Source: Deltaproteobacteria bacterium (GTDB lineage: Bacteria > Desulfobacterota > Binatia > UBA9968 > JAJDTQ01). From it: DNA of 64,000 nucleotides. The DNA lies in NCBI GenBank assembly GCA_028818755.1, contig JAPPNF010000136.1, forward strand, positions 1 to 64,000, written 5' to 3'. Position 1 is the first letter of the stretch; every line of letters begins with the position of its first letter. Below are positions 31,766-39,902 of the stretch, in pieces. Both the position numbers and the translations under genes were made by a program. Under the pieces are notes generated by a model that saw only the letters and a program-made list of their open reading frames with translations, was not told the origin of the DNA and ran no database searches.

Positions 31766-31866
31766 AGCCGTTTCCTTTCTCGGTTGTTTTTTACAGTGTC
31801 TTCGGTGTTCCGACCGCAGGTACAATGCGTCGCAAGGAACTGTCGTGCCGTCTCAATCATCGGATG

Positions 31867-32049
31867 TCACTCCCGGGATCGCCCTGTTCGCCTTTGGGTC
31901 CCCGAGGCCCTTGCTCGCCCTGCGGGCCTTGGCCCTATGAACTTCCGCTGAGTGATTCCGGCGAGCAGTAACAGCAGAGCCACCGCGCTCGGCGGGTGCG
32001 AGCCAAGCCCACCGAATGCGATGGTCCCCTTCAAGGACAGGACAAGCAT
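31867..32049 (-). CDS. Small membrane ORF running into a frameshifted collagen remnant
   Basis: ATG 32049 reads MLVLSLKGTIAFGGLGSHPP then one hydrophobic helix (SAVALLLLLAGIT). After KFIG the frame becomes arginine-rich and meaningless. One frame over, the same DNA reads [20 protein letters not shown] and stops, a collagen tail. Either a small membrane-anchored collagen gene lost its frame, or this is debris from the duplication of the collagen-Hint genes. The remaining 317-base spacer holds nothing else that I can identify. Confidence 0.3.
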   Translation of the reverse strand: MLVLSLKGTIAFGGLGSHPPSAVALLLLLAGITQRKFIGPRPAGRARASGTQRRTGRSRE

Positions 32050-32082
32050 AGCGTCGTGATACTCAAACCCTCTCGTGCATGT

Positions 32083-33690
32083 TCAGGCGACCCTGCGGTC
32101 CGGCTGCACCACGGCGAAGTGCTCAACCACCTGCCGCGGATCTCCCATTTTCGCGGTGGCGGTGTCGTATCCGCCTGACGCCAGGATACCGCCCATGAGG
32201 GAGATCAGCCCACCTGTAACCGGGCTGGTGACGGGAACGGCGTCGCGCTCAGGATCGAACTCGTAGGTGACGATCTCGGTGATGACGGCCTTTCCTTTGC
32301 CTGTCACGGCGACTTCATCGCCAACAGAAAGCACCTTGACATCGCCGCGATTGCCGCGCCGCCACAGTTCCCGCCGGCCGTCGTTGCTGACGATGGGCTG
32401 GAACATGCGGTTGTCGCCCTGCACGTTTGGGTCTACGGCGCCGAAAGAACCGTCAGGAAGCATGAATGGATGGTTGGCCGTACAGGTGACCGGAGATTCC
32501 GCTTTGTAGGCGCCACGGTCGATCTCGAACCGGATCTGGACGCGGGCCTTGCTCTTCCCGGTGAACAGGTTTTTGTCCAGCGCGACCACCTCTTGATCGC
32601 CATCTGGCGAGTACAACTTGTCGCCGATCTCGATATCCTCGACAGCTTTGTGGTTGCCATCCGCCATGCGGATGAGGGTACCCGGGAAGAAACAGGACGG
32701 ATTGGGATGCGTATGGTCCGGATCGCCCTTGTCGCCCTTGTCGCCCTTTGGTCCCCGTGGTCCTTGGGGTCCCCGTTCTCCCCGCACACCCTGCACACCT
32801 TGGGGACCTTGTGGTCCGCGTTCACCTTGGTCACCCTTCTCGCCCTTCTCACCCTTCATGCCACGTGGTCCTGCGGGGCCTCTTTGGCCATCGCGGCCAT
32901 CCTGGCCGTCTTCTCCTGGGTCACCTTTCAGACCTTGGGGGCCGGCGGGGCCTGTCGGTCCCGGATCTCCGTCGTCACCCTTCTGGCCGCGCGGGCCTAC
33001 CGGGCCTCGCTCACCCGTCATGCCGGGATCGCCCTTGTCGCCCTTGTCGCCCTTGTCGCCCTTGAGCCCTTGTGGCCCACGCGCTCCGTCCTGTCCATCT
33101 TGGCCGTCCTGACCAGCAGGACCAGCAGGACCAGCAGGGCCGGTTTCGCCCCGTTGTCCGTCCATACCTGCAGGACCGGTTGGCCCACGCTCTCCATCTT
33201 GCCCGTCTTGGCCATCACGTCCTGGATCACCAGGGTCACCCTTCGCACCCTGCAATCCCTGAACACCACGTTCGCCACGAGGCCCCTGCGGGCCAACGTC
33301 GCCACGTGCTCCGTCTTGGCCATCTTGCCCCGGATCGCCTTGGTCGCCTTTCGGGCCAGCAGGGCCAGTCAGTCCCTGTAGCCCGCGCTCGCCGCGCGGT
33401 CCCTGAGCACCGTCGGCACCGTCCATGCCCGCCGGTCCAGTGGGGCCTCGCGCACCAGCAAGACCGGTGTCGCCCTTCGGTCCTGCCGGCCCGGCGTCAC
33501 CCGTATCGCCCTTCGGTCCCTGCATCATCGTAATGGACAAAAATCGCTGTGTGAGCAGGTCAATGGCCCGCGCCAGCACGATTAGTCCGTTTGCAAGCGT
33601 TTCTTCTGGCGTTGGTTCTGGTCCAGGTTCCCCAGTCTGTTCCGAGGTTTCCGGTTCAGTCTCGGTCTGGCTTCCAGCATCATCACTCAT
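32083..33690 (-). CDS. Collagen-like protein with C-terminal Hint domain, copy 1
   Basis: This is a 535-residue paralogue of the gene at 30257-31765. The first 50 residues are almost identical ([20 protein letters not shown] ... [16 protein letters not shown]). The collagen part has 89 unbroken Gly-X-Y triplets (residues about 58-324). A short DHTHPNPS spacer leads to the Hint cysteine, Cys333 ([25 protein letters not shown]), with [17 protein letters not shown] as block B. GGGGAGG precedes ATG 33690. It is the first gene of the left arm, 60 bases below the Mor-type promoter. It is probably a trimeric fibre whose Hint part is shed or forms a bond after self-cleavage. Confidence 0.85.
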   Translation of the reverse strand: MSDDAGSQTETEPETSEQTGEPGPEPTPEETLANGLIVLARAIDLLTQRFLSITMMQGPKGDTGDAGPAGPKGDTGLAGARGPTGPAGMDGADGAQGPRGERGLQGLTGPAGPKGDQGDPGQDGQDGARGDVGPQGPRGERGVQGLQGAKGDPGDPGRDGQDGQDGERGPTGPAGMDGQRGETGPAGPAGPAGQDGQDGQDGARGPQGLKGDKGDKGDKGDPGMTGERGPVGPRGQKGDDGDPGPTGPAGPQGLKGDPGEDGQDGRDGQRGPAGPRGMKGEKGEKGDQGERGPQGPQGVQGVRGERGPQGPRGPKGDKGDKGDPDHTHPNPSCFFPGTLIRMADGNHKAVEDIEIGDKLYSPDGDQEVVALDKNLFTGKSKARVQIRFEIDRGAYKAESPVTCTANHPFMLPDGSFGAVDPNVQGDNRMFQPIVSNDGRRELWRRGNRGDVKVLSVGDEVAVTGKGKAVITEIVTYEFDPERDAVPVTSPVTGGLISLMGGILASGGYDTATAKMGDPRQVVEHFAVVQPDRRVA

Positions 33691-33750
33691 GGTTTTCCTC
33701 CCCTGTATGTCCGATGCGCCATGTTCCGCTGGCTACCTTGGCGTATACGT

Positions 33751-33800
33751 CCCCCATAATAGGATAGGGATTACGGTCTCGTCAGATGACAGATGTCACA
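33751..33800 (-). promoter_or_regulatory. Mor-type promoter of the left arm
   Basis: Read on the minus strand, GACATCTGTCA is followed by CTGAC, AGACCG, and TCCCTATCCTATTAT with TATTAT as the -10. The same string in the same order stands before the right-arm gene at 39571. GACA-TC-TGTC is a dyad in the place where Mor/C activators bind in Mu, and there is no good -35. Confidence 0.7.
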
Positions 33801-34002
33801 TGAGGACGGTATGGCATGACACGAACCACCCGAGTGAGTGGTTCACGACATGACGTGGCGACTCGAGGCCTTCCACGCTATGCCACACTACATGTAGGGG
33901 TACTTGAGGGAGCGGAAAAAAGGGGATTTACGTACAGGGTAATGCGGAACATCCGCCACGCCGCGGCGCGAGCCGCCGGGCGTCATCGTCCACGGCCGAG
34001 GA
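33801..34002. other. Spacer between repressor gene end and left-arm promoter, with a hairpin
   Basis: GAACCAC (33823-33829) and GTGGTTC (33838-33844) form a short hairpin inside a larger imperfect dyad. It could end the repressor transcript, although no T-run is present. I see no gene in the rest. Confidence 0.4.
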
Positions 34003-34797
34003 TCATTCGAGTGTCCTGGCCATCCAGCGAACCTCACCAATGATCGTGGCGCTGCGAGGCCACGGCGCGGGATCCCAGGAAGGATGATCGCTGATCAGCA
34101 GCCAGCGCTCGCCTTCCTTGCCCGCTCGTTTGACGATCAGGCTGTCGTCCGTACGCAACACGTAGATGTGTCCCGCGCGCCTGCGGGTCCGTCGCCGGTC
34201 CACGAGGATCGAGCAACCGTCCGGCAACGTCGGCTCCATCGACTCACCACCCACGGCGATCACCACGGCCTGCGTCGGGTCTACCGCATGCTTGGCGAGC
34301 CACGTGCGCCGAAACGCCACTCTGCCGATGACCTCCTCTTGATCCACCACCGCGCCGCCGCCGGCCGCGGCAGACAGCTCCCGCACCTCGACGTGCCTCG
34401 TCTCGTCCCAGTCCGCACGGTCGTCCGGATGCACGCTGTCCCGATCGGGATCCGACTTGGGCGCAGGCAGTGTCCGCAGCAGGGTGCGTACGTCATCGAC
34501 GCTCGCCTGAAGCTCTTGCGCCCATGGCGGTGGCGGTGCGGTCTCTTGCGTTGAACCTTCCGGTGCCGGCAATGAGACAGGCGATCGGCCAACATCCGCC
34601 TCGCCACGCGGCGGACCCACGTAGAACTCCAGGTCCAGCACTCGACACAAGGCTTCAAGGTTCTTCACCGAGGGTACGTGTCCCTTTCTCAGGACCCCGT
34701 ACAGGAAATACGGATTCCCGGTTGCGCGCCGTGAAGCTTCCGCGGCGCTCAGACCCGATGCAACCAGAGCCCCTTCGATGAGAGAAACGTAATCCAC
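34003..34797 (-). CDS. S24/LexA-type phage repressor (C-like)
   Basis: This is a 264-residue repressor. The N-terminal helix-turn-helix region is LIEGALVASGLSAAEASRRATGN with VPSVKNLEALCRVLDLEF. The C-terminal S24 domain has the self-cleavage serine in GGESMEPTLPDG and the lysine in DSLIVKRAGKEG. The start chosen is GTG 34797. TATATT stands about eight bases before it and there is no ribosome site, so the message may be leaderless, as for lambda cI. It faces the Ner-like gene across two operators and would keep the transposition genes off until damage or spontaneous cleavage. Confidence 0.85.
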   Translation of the reverse strand: MDYVSLIEGALVASGLSAAEASRRATGNPYFLYGVLRKGHVPSVKNLEALCRVLDLEFYVGPPRGEADVGRSPVSLPAPEGSTQETAPPPPWAQELQASVDDVRTLLRTLPAPKSDPDRDSVHPDDRADWDETRHVEVRELSAAAGGGAVVDQEEVIGRVAFRRTWLAKHAVDPTQAVVIAVGGESMEPTLPDGCSILVDRRRTRRRAGHIYVLRTDDSLIVKRAGKEGERWLLISDHPSWDPAPWPRSATIIGEVRWMARTLE

Positions 34798-34848
34798 TGT
34801 TGGCGAATATACCAACAGGAGGAAAAAATACAACCTTTGGGCTTGAAT

Positions 34849-34889
34849 ATTGGTCAATAATCCAATAATGGATTGGTCTCATGACCAAT
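34849..34889. promoter_or_regulatory. Two operator dyads between the repressor and early genes
   Basis: ATTGG...CCAAT (34849-34866) and ATTGGTC-TCAT-GACCAAT (34872-34889) share the ATTGG half-site. The second includes the ATG (34881) of the early gene. Promoters face both ways: TTGTAT-16-TATATT toward the repressor, and an AT-rich AATAAT box toward the early genes. Confidence 0.65.
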
Positions 34890-35153
34890 TCTGTCCATGA
34901 AATTCTCCACCTGGCCCGGATCTACGCAGCGAACCGCGGACATTCGCTGAACACGGTGAGCTTGAGGATGGCAGGTCAGGGCAGTCTGTTCGGACGACTC
35001 GAGCAGGGCCTTGCGGACGTGACCACGCGCCGTTGTGACCGCATCCTGCAGGCTTTCTCCGACCACTGGCCTGCGAAGTTGGAATGGCCGCCGGACATAC
35101 TGCGTCCAGCGCCGTCGCCGGCGCTGCCCAGGAAGCGGGGGAGGGCTGCGTGA
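34881..35153 (+). CDS. Ner/Cro-like early regulator candidate
   Basis: This is a 90-residue protein whose ATG lies inside the second operator, so it would be silenced directly by the repressor. Its message may be leaderless. LNTVSLRMAGQGSLFGRLEQGLADVTTRRCDRILQAFSDHWP fits a helix-turn-helix of the lambda-repressor-like type. The C-terminus is proline- and arginine-rich. Position as the first divergent gene from the repressor, just before the transposase operon, is that of ner in Mu. The assignment rests on position plus the HTH-like pattern. Confidence 0.6.
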   Translation: MTNSVHEILHLARIYAANRGHSLNTVSLRMAGQGSLFGRLEQGLADVTTRRCDRILQAFSDHWPAKLEWPPDILRPAPSPALPRKRGRAA

Positions 35154-35240
35154 GTGCGCAGCGAGAGCTTCCGTTTACCGGGAGGAATGGACGGTGATCC
35201 CTTGGTATGTCCAGCCGGAACCCCGCGTAGGGGAGGAGAC

Positions 35241-35933
35241 ATGACCGAGGCGGAGTGGCTCGCCCGCGGGCAGGAGATTCTAGACCGTCGCGGGCGGTCG
35301 GGGTGGGAACTGGTGGAATGGGTCCGGGACGGCGAGGCGGCGATGCCGGAAGGGACCGTCAGGGAGTTGGCGGAACGGATCGGAATATCCGCTGGAAAAT
35401 TTTGCGAGTACCGAACCATATCGAGAAGTTATGCATTATTCCGCCGGCGGAAACTGCTTGGAATTTCGGCGGTGGCGGCGGCGATTCCGCTGTCTGAAGA
35501 CGACCGCGACCGGGTGCTGGATCGGGCCGAGGCGGAGGGACTCACCCGGCTTCAGCTCCGGGATCTCGTGCGGGAGGTGTCCGGCCGTGCGGAGCGTGAC
35601 CGGCTCCGCGCCGAGGTGCGCGAACTCAGGCGACAGCTCAAGGCGGCGGAAGCCGACCCGCGGGACACGGCCGCTGCCGCGCGGCGGCGAGTGACGGGTC
35701 TCGCCCGCGAGGCGATTGGGGCGTACCGCGACCTGGTGCGCGCCCTGGAACTGCTCGCGGGCGAGGAGGAGTTGCTCCAACGGATGCACGGCAACGCCAG
35801 GCGCGGGCTCGCCCGCAACCTGCGGCGCTCGGTGGATTCGGTGGCGGCCGCCTGCGACGAACTCGCGGTGCAGCGGATCGCGCCGGCGCTGGCGCGGGTC
35901 GGCGGCGCGGAAATAGAGGAGGGCAGCCAATGA
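35241..35933 (+). CDS. Early Mu-like protein with HTH and coiled coil, unknown function
   Basis: This is a 230-residue protein. Residues about 35-60 (TVRELAERIGISAGKFCEYRTISR) look like a helix-turn-helix. Residues about 95-135 (VLREVSGRAERDRLRAEVRELRRQLKAAEAD) form a coiled coil, followed by an Arg/Ala-rich helical tail. GGGGAGGAG precedes ATG 35241. The upstream ATG 35187 has weaker support. Its stop overlaps the MuA start in ATGA, so it belongs to the transposition operon and may assist assembly on DNA. Confidence 0.7.
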   Translation: MTEAEWLARGQEILDRRGRSGWELVEWVRDGEAAMPEGTVRELAERIGISAGKFCEYRTISRSYALFRRRKLLGISAVAAAIPLSEDDRDRVLDRAEAEGLTRLQLRDLVREVSGRAERDRLRAEVRELRRQLKAAEADPRDTAAAARRRVTGLAREAIGAYRDLVRALELLAGEEELLQRMHGNARRGLARNLRRSVDSVAAACDELAVQRIAPALARVGGAEIEEGSQ

Positions 35934-37702
35934 GCAGCCGGCGCCGTCTCGCTTCAGCGGTCGTGGACGGCCTTTGCACGGAGGTTGCGCTGCCCGTGCA
36001 CGAGCCAGATCCATGGCTCCAGGCCACCGACAGGCAGCGTGACCGGGCGACGGCGCGGTTGCGCGTGGTCGAGCGGGCTGAGGCCCTCGTGCTCGGCGGC
36101 GTGCCCAGGACGCGGGCGGACACCACCGCAGCGGAGGAGGCGGGTGTCTCGGCGACGGCGCTGGCGCGCTGGCGCAAGCTGGTGCGCGGAGCGGCCCAGC
36201 CGGCGGTGGCGCTGCTCGACCAGCCCGGCCGGGGCCGCCGCGGGCGGGACTGGGAGAGCCCGGATCTGGCCGAGTTCTGGCGGCTTTGGTGCAGCGACTA
36301 CCTGCGCCCGGAGCGGCCGGACGGCTCGGCCTGCTGGCGCCGCCTCGCCGCGGTGGCCGCGGCGCGCGGCTGGCCGCCGCCGCCGAGCCTCAAGACGTTC
36401 CTCCGGCGCACCGCCTCCGAGGTCCCGCGGCGCGAGCGGGTGAGAGCCCGCGACGGCGCCGTTGCCGTGATGGACACCGTGCCCCACCAGACCCGGACGG
36501 TCGAGGGCATGCGGCCGCTGGATGCCTTGAACGGTGACGGCAAGAAGCACGACGTCGTTGTGCTTCTGCCTTCCGGCCGAGTGGGGCGGCCCGTGGTCTG
36601 GTACTGGCAGGACGTCTACTCGCGGCGAGTGCTCGCGTACGCCGCGGGCGAGACGGAGTCCCAGGACCTCCTGCGCCGGTCGCTCCATGACGTGGTGACG
36701 CGCCACGGCGTCCCGGTCCGGGTGATCCTCGACAACACCCGGGCGGCGTCGGCCCGGAGCATCACCGGCGGCCAGCGCGGTCGCAAGCGCTGGCGGGCGG
36801 CGGCGCTGGACGACGAGCTGCCCGGGCTCCTGACCCTGCTGGGTATCCGCTACTCGACGACGTCGGTGGATCGGGACGCCGCGGGACGTGGCGTGGGCCG
36901 GGGCCGGGCCAAACCGGTGGAGCGCGGCTTCGGCGACTTGGCGCGGGCCATCGACACCCACCCGCTGCTGGCCGGCGCCTACACGGGACGGTCTGTCCTG
37001 GACCGGCCGGAGACACACCGACAGGAACCCGCGGCATGGGAGACCTTCCTGACGGTGGTCGAAGATAGCGTACGCGCGCACAACGTGCGGCAGGGACGGC
37101 GCACCGAGGCCGCGGCCGGCCGGAGCTTCGACGACGCCTGGCGGGACGGCCTGACGCGGACGGTAGTGCGGCGGATCAGCGGCGTGCAGGCGCGGGTCCT
37201 CCTGTTGTCGGCCGAGGCGGTCCGTGTGGACCGCGCGGGGTGTGTCACGCTACGTGCCGGCAGCGTGCCTCACCGGCCCGCCAACCGCTATCACCATCCC
37301 GACCTGGTGGAGCGTGCCGGCCAGGAACTCGTGGCACGCTACGACCCCGAGCGACTCCACGACCCCATCCAGATCTACGACCGCGCCGGTCGCTGGCTGA
37401 TCGAGGCCGCGTGTCTCCTGCCGGTGGGTTTCCTCGACGCCGCGGTCGCCCGAGACTACTCCCGCGTGCGCCGGCAGGCCGAGAAGCATGCTCGCCGCGC
37501 GATGGCGGCGCGCCGGGACATGGACGCGCTGGCAGCCGCGCAGAGCAGGCTGTCCGCCCCCGATCCGCCCGTCGCCCGGCCTGCCGCCGTGCGGTTGGTG
37601 AACAGGCCGGAACTGCCGGTCGCTCCCGGTTCCGGGCAACGGCCGCGGAAAGCATTGATGAGCGCGCTCCGGGAGCTTCGTCGGGCGCGCGAAAAAGCAT
37701 GA
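35930..37702 (+). CDS. MuA-type DDE transposase
   Basis: This is a 590-residue transposase with the MuA catalytic core. Asp203 is in ALNGDGKKHD, Asp268 in VILDNTRAAS, and Glu331 in KPVERGFGDL. HPLLAGAYTGRSV after the glutamate and WYWQDVYSRRVL between the aspartates match MuA closely. The N-terminal 150 residues hold the helix-turn-helix end-binding part (AEEAGVSATALARWRKLVRG). The C-terminus (beta-barrel then basic tail) would contact MuB. It cuts and joins the element ends and makes 5-base target duplications. It starts inside the stop of the preceding gene and is followed 12 bases later by MuB. Confidence 0.95.
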   Translation: MSSRRRLASAVVDGLCTEVALPVHEPDPWLQATDRQRDRATARLRVVERAEALVLGGVPRTRADTTAAEEAGVSATALARWRKLVRGAAQPAVALLDQPGRGRRGRDWESPDLAEFWRLWCSDYLRPERPDGSACWRRLAAVAAARGWPPPPSLKTFLRRTASEVPRRERVRARDGAVAVMDTVPHQTRTVEGMRPLDALNGDGKKHDVVVLLPSGRVGRPVVWYWQDVYSRRVLAYAAGETESQDLLRRSLHDVVTRHGVPVRVILDNTRAASARSITGGQRGRKRWRAAALDDELPGLLTLLGIRYSTTSVDRDAAGRGVGRGRAKPVERGFGDLARAIDTHPLLAGAYTGRSVLDRPETHRQEPAAWETFLTVVEDSVRAHNVRQGRRTEAAAGRSFDDAWRDGLTRTVVRRISGVQARVLLLSAEAVRVDRAGCVTLRAGSVPHRPANRYHHPDLVERAGQELVARYDPERLHDPIQIYDRAGRWLIEAACLLPVGFLDAAVARDYSRVRRQAEKHARRAMAARRDMDALAAAQSRLSAPDPPVARPAAVRLVNRPELPVAPGSGQRPRKALMSALRELRRAREKA

Positions 37703-37714
37703 GAGGAGAAGGCA

Positions 37715-38677
37715 ATGGAAGCATACAACCTGTGTCTGGCCTCCGAGGCTCGGAGCGGCGACCCTATCGTGGACGCCTGCCGCGCGGAGATGGATGCCGG
37801 CGGCCTTTCCATCGCCGCGGCGGCCAAAGAGATGGGCCGCGGCGTGAGCACCGCCACCCTGTCGCGGTGGCTCTCCGGCCAGTACGACGGCGACGTCGCG
37901 GCCGTGACCGCCCGGGTCGAGCGGTGGCTCCGTACGCGGGAGGAGGCGCGCCGGCGCGACCTCACCGCCGCCGGCCTCGACCGTCACGTGGACCTGGGCG
38001 TCACCGAGGAGGTCGCCGCGGTGCTGTCGCATGCGCAGGCCGCCGGCGACGTCGTGCTCATCCACGGCCGCTCCGGCTCGGGCAAGACCTGGGCGGTCCG
38101 GCGGTATTGCCAGACCCGTTCGGCAGCGCACCACCTCACCGTCACGGGCGCGGTGGTTACCCTTTCCGGGCTGTTGACCCGGGTCGCCGACGCCGTGGGC
38201 GCCGGCAACCGCCACCCAAGCGGCCTGGCCGCGGAGACCGCCGCGGTGGAACGGCTGCAGGACCGCCGTGCGCTGCTCTGCGTCGACGAGGCGCACCACC
38301 TGCGGCCGCAACTGCTCGACGAGCTGCGATGCGTCCGGGACCTCTCGGGCGCCGGCCTTGCGCTCATCGGCGGCGACGAGTTGTGGACCGCGCTGGCGTC
38401 CAGCCCGCGCTGCCACCAGATCGTTGGGAGGATCGGCGTGCGGCTGCCTCTGAGCGCCCCGGCCAAGGCCGACGTCCTGGACCTGGCCGCGACCATCCTG
38501 GGCCGTGATCCCGACCCCGGGGAGGCCCGCGGCCTGATCGAATACGCTCACCGTGCCGGCGGCCTTCACGCCCTGCGGCGCATCCTGGCCCGGGCCTGGA
38601 TCCTGGCCCGGAGTCGCAGGCGCGACCGCATCGCCGCCGCTGACTTGACGGCCGCCGCCGAGGAGATTGCGGCATGA
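37715..38677 (+). CDS. MuB-type AAA+ ATPase, target-DNA activator
   Basis: This is a 320-residue ATPase. The N-terminal helix-turn-helix (LSIAAAAKEMGRGVSTATLSRW) is as in MuB. Walker A is HGRSGSGKTWAV at about residue 117. Walker B is ALLCVDEAHHLRPQLL at about residue 188. Sensor-type and arginine-rich segments follow. In Mu this protein forms ATP-dependent filaments on target DNA, delivers it to the transposase and gives target immunity. It follows MuA by 12 bases with GAGAGGAG as ribosome site. TnsC of Tn7 is the related alternative, but the HTH and neighbours favour MuB. Confidence 0.93.
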   Translation: MEAYNLCLASEARSGDPIVDACRAEMDAGGLSIAAAAKEMGRGVSTATLSRWLSGQYDGDVAAVTARVERWLRTREEARRRDLTAAGLDRHVDLGVTEEVAAVLSHAQAAGDVVLIHGRSGSGKTWAVRRYCQTRSAAHHLTVTGAVVTLSGLLTRVADAVGAGNRHPSGLAAETAAVERLQDRRALLCVDEAHHLRPQLLDELRCVRDLSGAGLALIGGDELWTALASSPRCHQIVGRIGVRLPLSAPAKADVLDLAATILGRDPDPGEARGLIEYAHRAGGLHALRRILARAWILARSRRRDRIAAADLTAAAEEIAA

Positions 38678-38690
38678 AGGACGTGGCGGC

Positions 38691-39209
38691 ATGACGCTCG
38701 ACGACATCTCCCGGCTGTGCCGGAGCTACGCCGACGCAAGAGAGCGGCTCTCCGAGTTGGTTGACGACGTTCGCGCCGAGCAGCGGCGCGCGGTCCGCGC
38801 CAGGCTCCGTTCCATCCGTGGCAGCGTGGCCGCGGTTTCCAGCACCCGGGCTGCGCTGGAGGCCGCGCTCATCGAGGGCAAGCATCTGTTCGACTTGCCG
38901 CGCACTCGGGCCCTGGAAGGCGTCGAGGTGGGCTGGCGGAAGCAGCCGGGCAAGCTCCTCGTGGCGGACGAAGGCCGCACCATCGCGCGGATGGAGCAAC
39001 GGGCCGAGTTGGCGCCGATGGTGGTGGTCAGGAAATCGCTCGACAAGGCCGCGCTCCGCAAGGTCGATGTGCGGACGCTGGCGGCCATTGGAGTCGCCAT
39101 CAGCGACACTGAAGACGCGGTCGTCATCAAGGCTGCCTCCGGAGACCTGGACAAGCTGGTGGCGGCGTTGCTGGACGACGTGCGGGAGCGGGCACGGGAC
39201 GGCAGATGA
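38691..39209 (+). CDS. Gam-like host-nuclease inhibitor candidate
   Basis: This is a 172-residue protein. The N-terminal half is a long helix (ARERLSELVDDVRAEQRRAV). The second half has LEGVEVGWRKQPGKLLVAD then VVVRKSLDKAALRKVDVRTLAAIGVAI. This resembles the G-(F/W)-R and the VKEEIDKEAL-type segment of Mu Gam proteins, which bind DNA ends as Ku-like dimers and block host exonucleases. Position after muB and before the Mor-like gene also matches Mu order. Similarity is moderate. ATG 38691 is used. Its stop overlaps the next start in ATGA. Confidence 0.6.
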   Translation: MTLDDISRLCRSYADARERLSELVDDVRAEQRRAVRARLRSIRGSVAAVSSTRAALEAALIEGKHLFDLPRTRALEGVEVGWRKQPGKLLVADEGRTIARMEQRAELAPMVVVRKSLDKAALRKVDVRTLAAIGVAISDTEDAVVIKAASGDLDKLVAALLDDVRERARDGR

Positions 39210-39517
39210 GTGCAGATACCACCACGACAGAGCTGATCAGGATCCTCGGACGGGACGCCGCGCTCGGTCTGTTGGCGCGGCACGGCGGCTCCACGATCCA
39301 CGTCCCCCGCGACCCGACGGGCCACTGGCTCGCGGACGAGCTTGGAGACGGCGCCGTCAAGTTCGCGTGGGAGTGGGGCGGAGAGCAGATCTACCTCCCG
39401 ATCGCGCGGCGAGAGATAGGGCTGTGGCTCCACGAAGGGGGAGCTTCCGCCGGGGAGATCGCTCAGCGGCTGCGCATATCCCGTCGCACCGTCCAGCGGT
39501 GGCTGGTGCAAAGCTGA
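39206..39517 (+). CDS. Mor/C-family transcription activator
   Basis: This is a 103-residue protein. The N-terminal part (LIRILGRDAALGLLARHGGSTIHVPR) is the dimerisation region. YLPIARREIGLWLHEGGASAGEIAQRLRISRRTVQRWL is the C-terminal helix-turn-helix of Mor/C activators. In Mu, Mor turns on the middle promoter and C the late promoters, binding a dyad just upstream of a -10 with no -35. Two such promoters occur in the element, one only four bases after this gene's stop. It is translationally coupled (ATGA) to the Gam-like gene. Confidence 0.85.
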   Translation: MSADTTTTELIRILGRDAALGLLARHGGSTIHVPRDPTGHWLADELGDGAVKFAWEWGGEQIYLPIARREIGLWLHEGGASAGEIAQRLRISRRTVQRWLVQS

Positions 39518-39520
39518 CGC

Positions 39521-39570
39521 GACATCTGTCACCTGACCAGACCGCGGTCCCTATCCTATTATTGGGGCAG
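39521..39570 (+). promoter_or_regulatory. Mor-type promoter of the right arm
   Basis: GACATCTGTCA (39521-39531), CTGAC, AGACCG and TCCCTATCCTATTAT (39548-39562) match the left-arm promoter at 33751-33800 with only scattered differences. TATTAT is the -10, and ATG 39571 begins close to the likely start of transcription. Confidence 0.7.
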
Positions 39571-39897
39571 ATGTACGAGATCATTGCCGAAGTTGTCGGT
39601 TGGGCGCTGCATGCAGCAGGCGTTATCGCCGGGACGGGCCTGGTCATGCTGCTCCGATGGCAGCGTCGGATAGAGCACGATCTGGCGGTTTTGCAGGCTC
39701 ACCTCGGCGAAGGGGGACCGGAAGCCATTGCGGAAGTTCAGCGAGATTTCGCAAGGCTCAAGCTGCACCTTGCCGAAACCTATATCAAGCGGGATGACTG
39801 GGTGCCCACCGTCAGCCGAGTCATTGGGATGCTGGAAGATCACACGGAAATGCTCGTTCGTCTCGAGGAGCGGACACGGGAGAGGATGGCTTCGTAG
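39571..39897 (+). CDS. Small membrane protein with coiled coil (DUF2730-like)
   Basis: This is a 108-residue protein. One N-terminal membrane helix (VVGWALHAAGVIAGTGLVMLL) is followed by charged helices (AIAEVQRDFARLKLHLAETYI and IGMLEDHTEMLVRLEER). Small membrane-anchored coiled-coil proteins of this shape (DUF2730 type) stand near the middle-operon start in Mu-like phages. It begins nine bases after the -10 of a Mor-type promoter. Its role is unknown. The next gene follows five bases later. Confidence 0.65.
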   Translation: MYEIIAEVVGWALHAAGVIAGTGLVMLLRWQRRIEHDLAVLQAHLGEGGPEAIAEVQRDFARLKLHLAETYIKRDDWVPTVSRVIGMLEDHTEMLVRLEERTRERMAS

Positions 39898-39902
39898 GAG
39901 AC

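Noticed and set aside
32470-33533. Plus-strand frames full of Pro/Gly or Leu/Ala opposite the first collagen gene
   Set aside because: They are complements of the Gly-X-Y repeat and not genes.
34801-34857. N-terminal extension of the S24 repressor to 34857
   Set aside because: It would read through the promoter and the first operator and add a hydrophobic, Phe/Leu-rich stretch unlike any repressor.
35930-38677. Identification of the transposition pair as TnsB/TnsC of a Tn7 element
   Set aside because: The catalytic-core segments (NGDG, LDNTRA, KPVERGFG, HPLLAGAYTG) match MuA much better, and the repressor, Gam-like and Mor-like genes are of Mu type. Only the end sequences recall Tn7.
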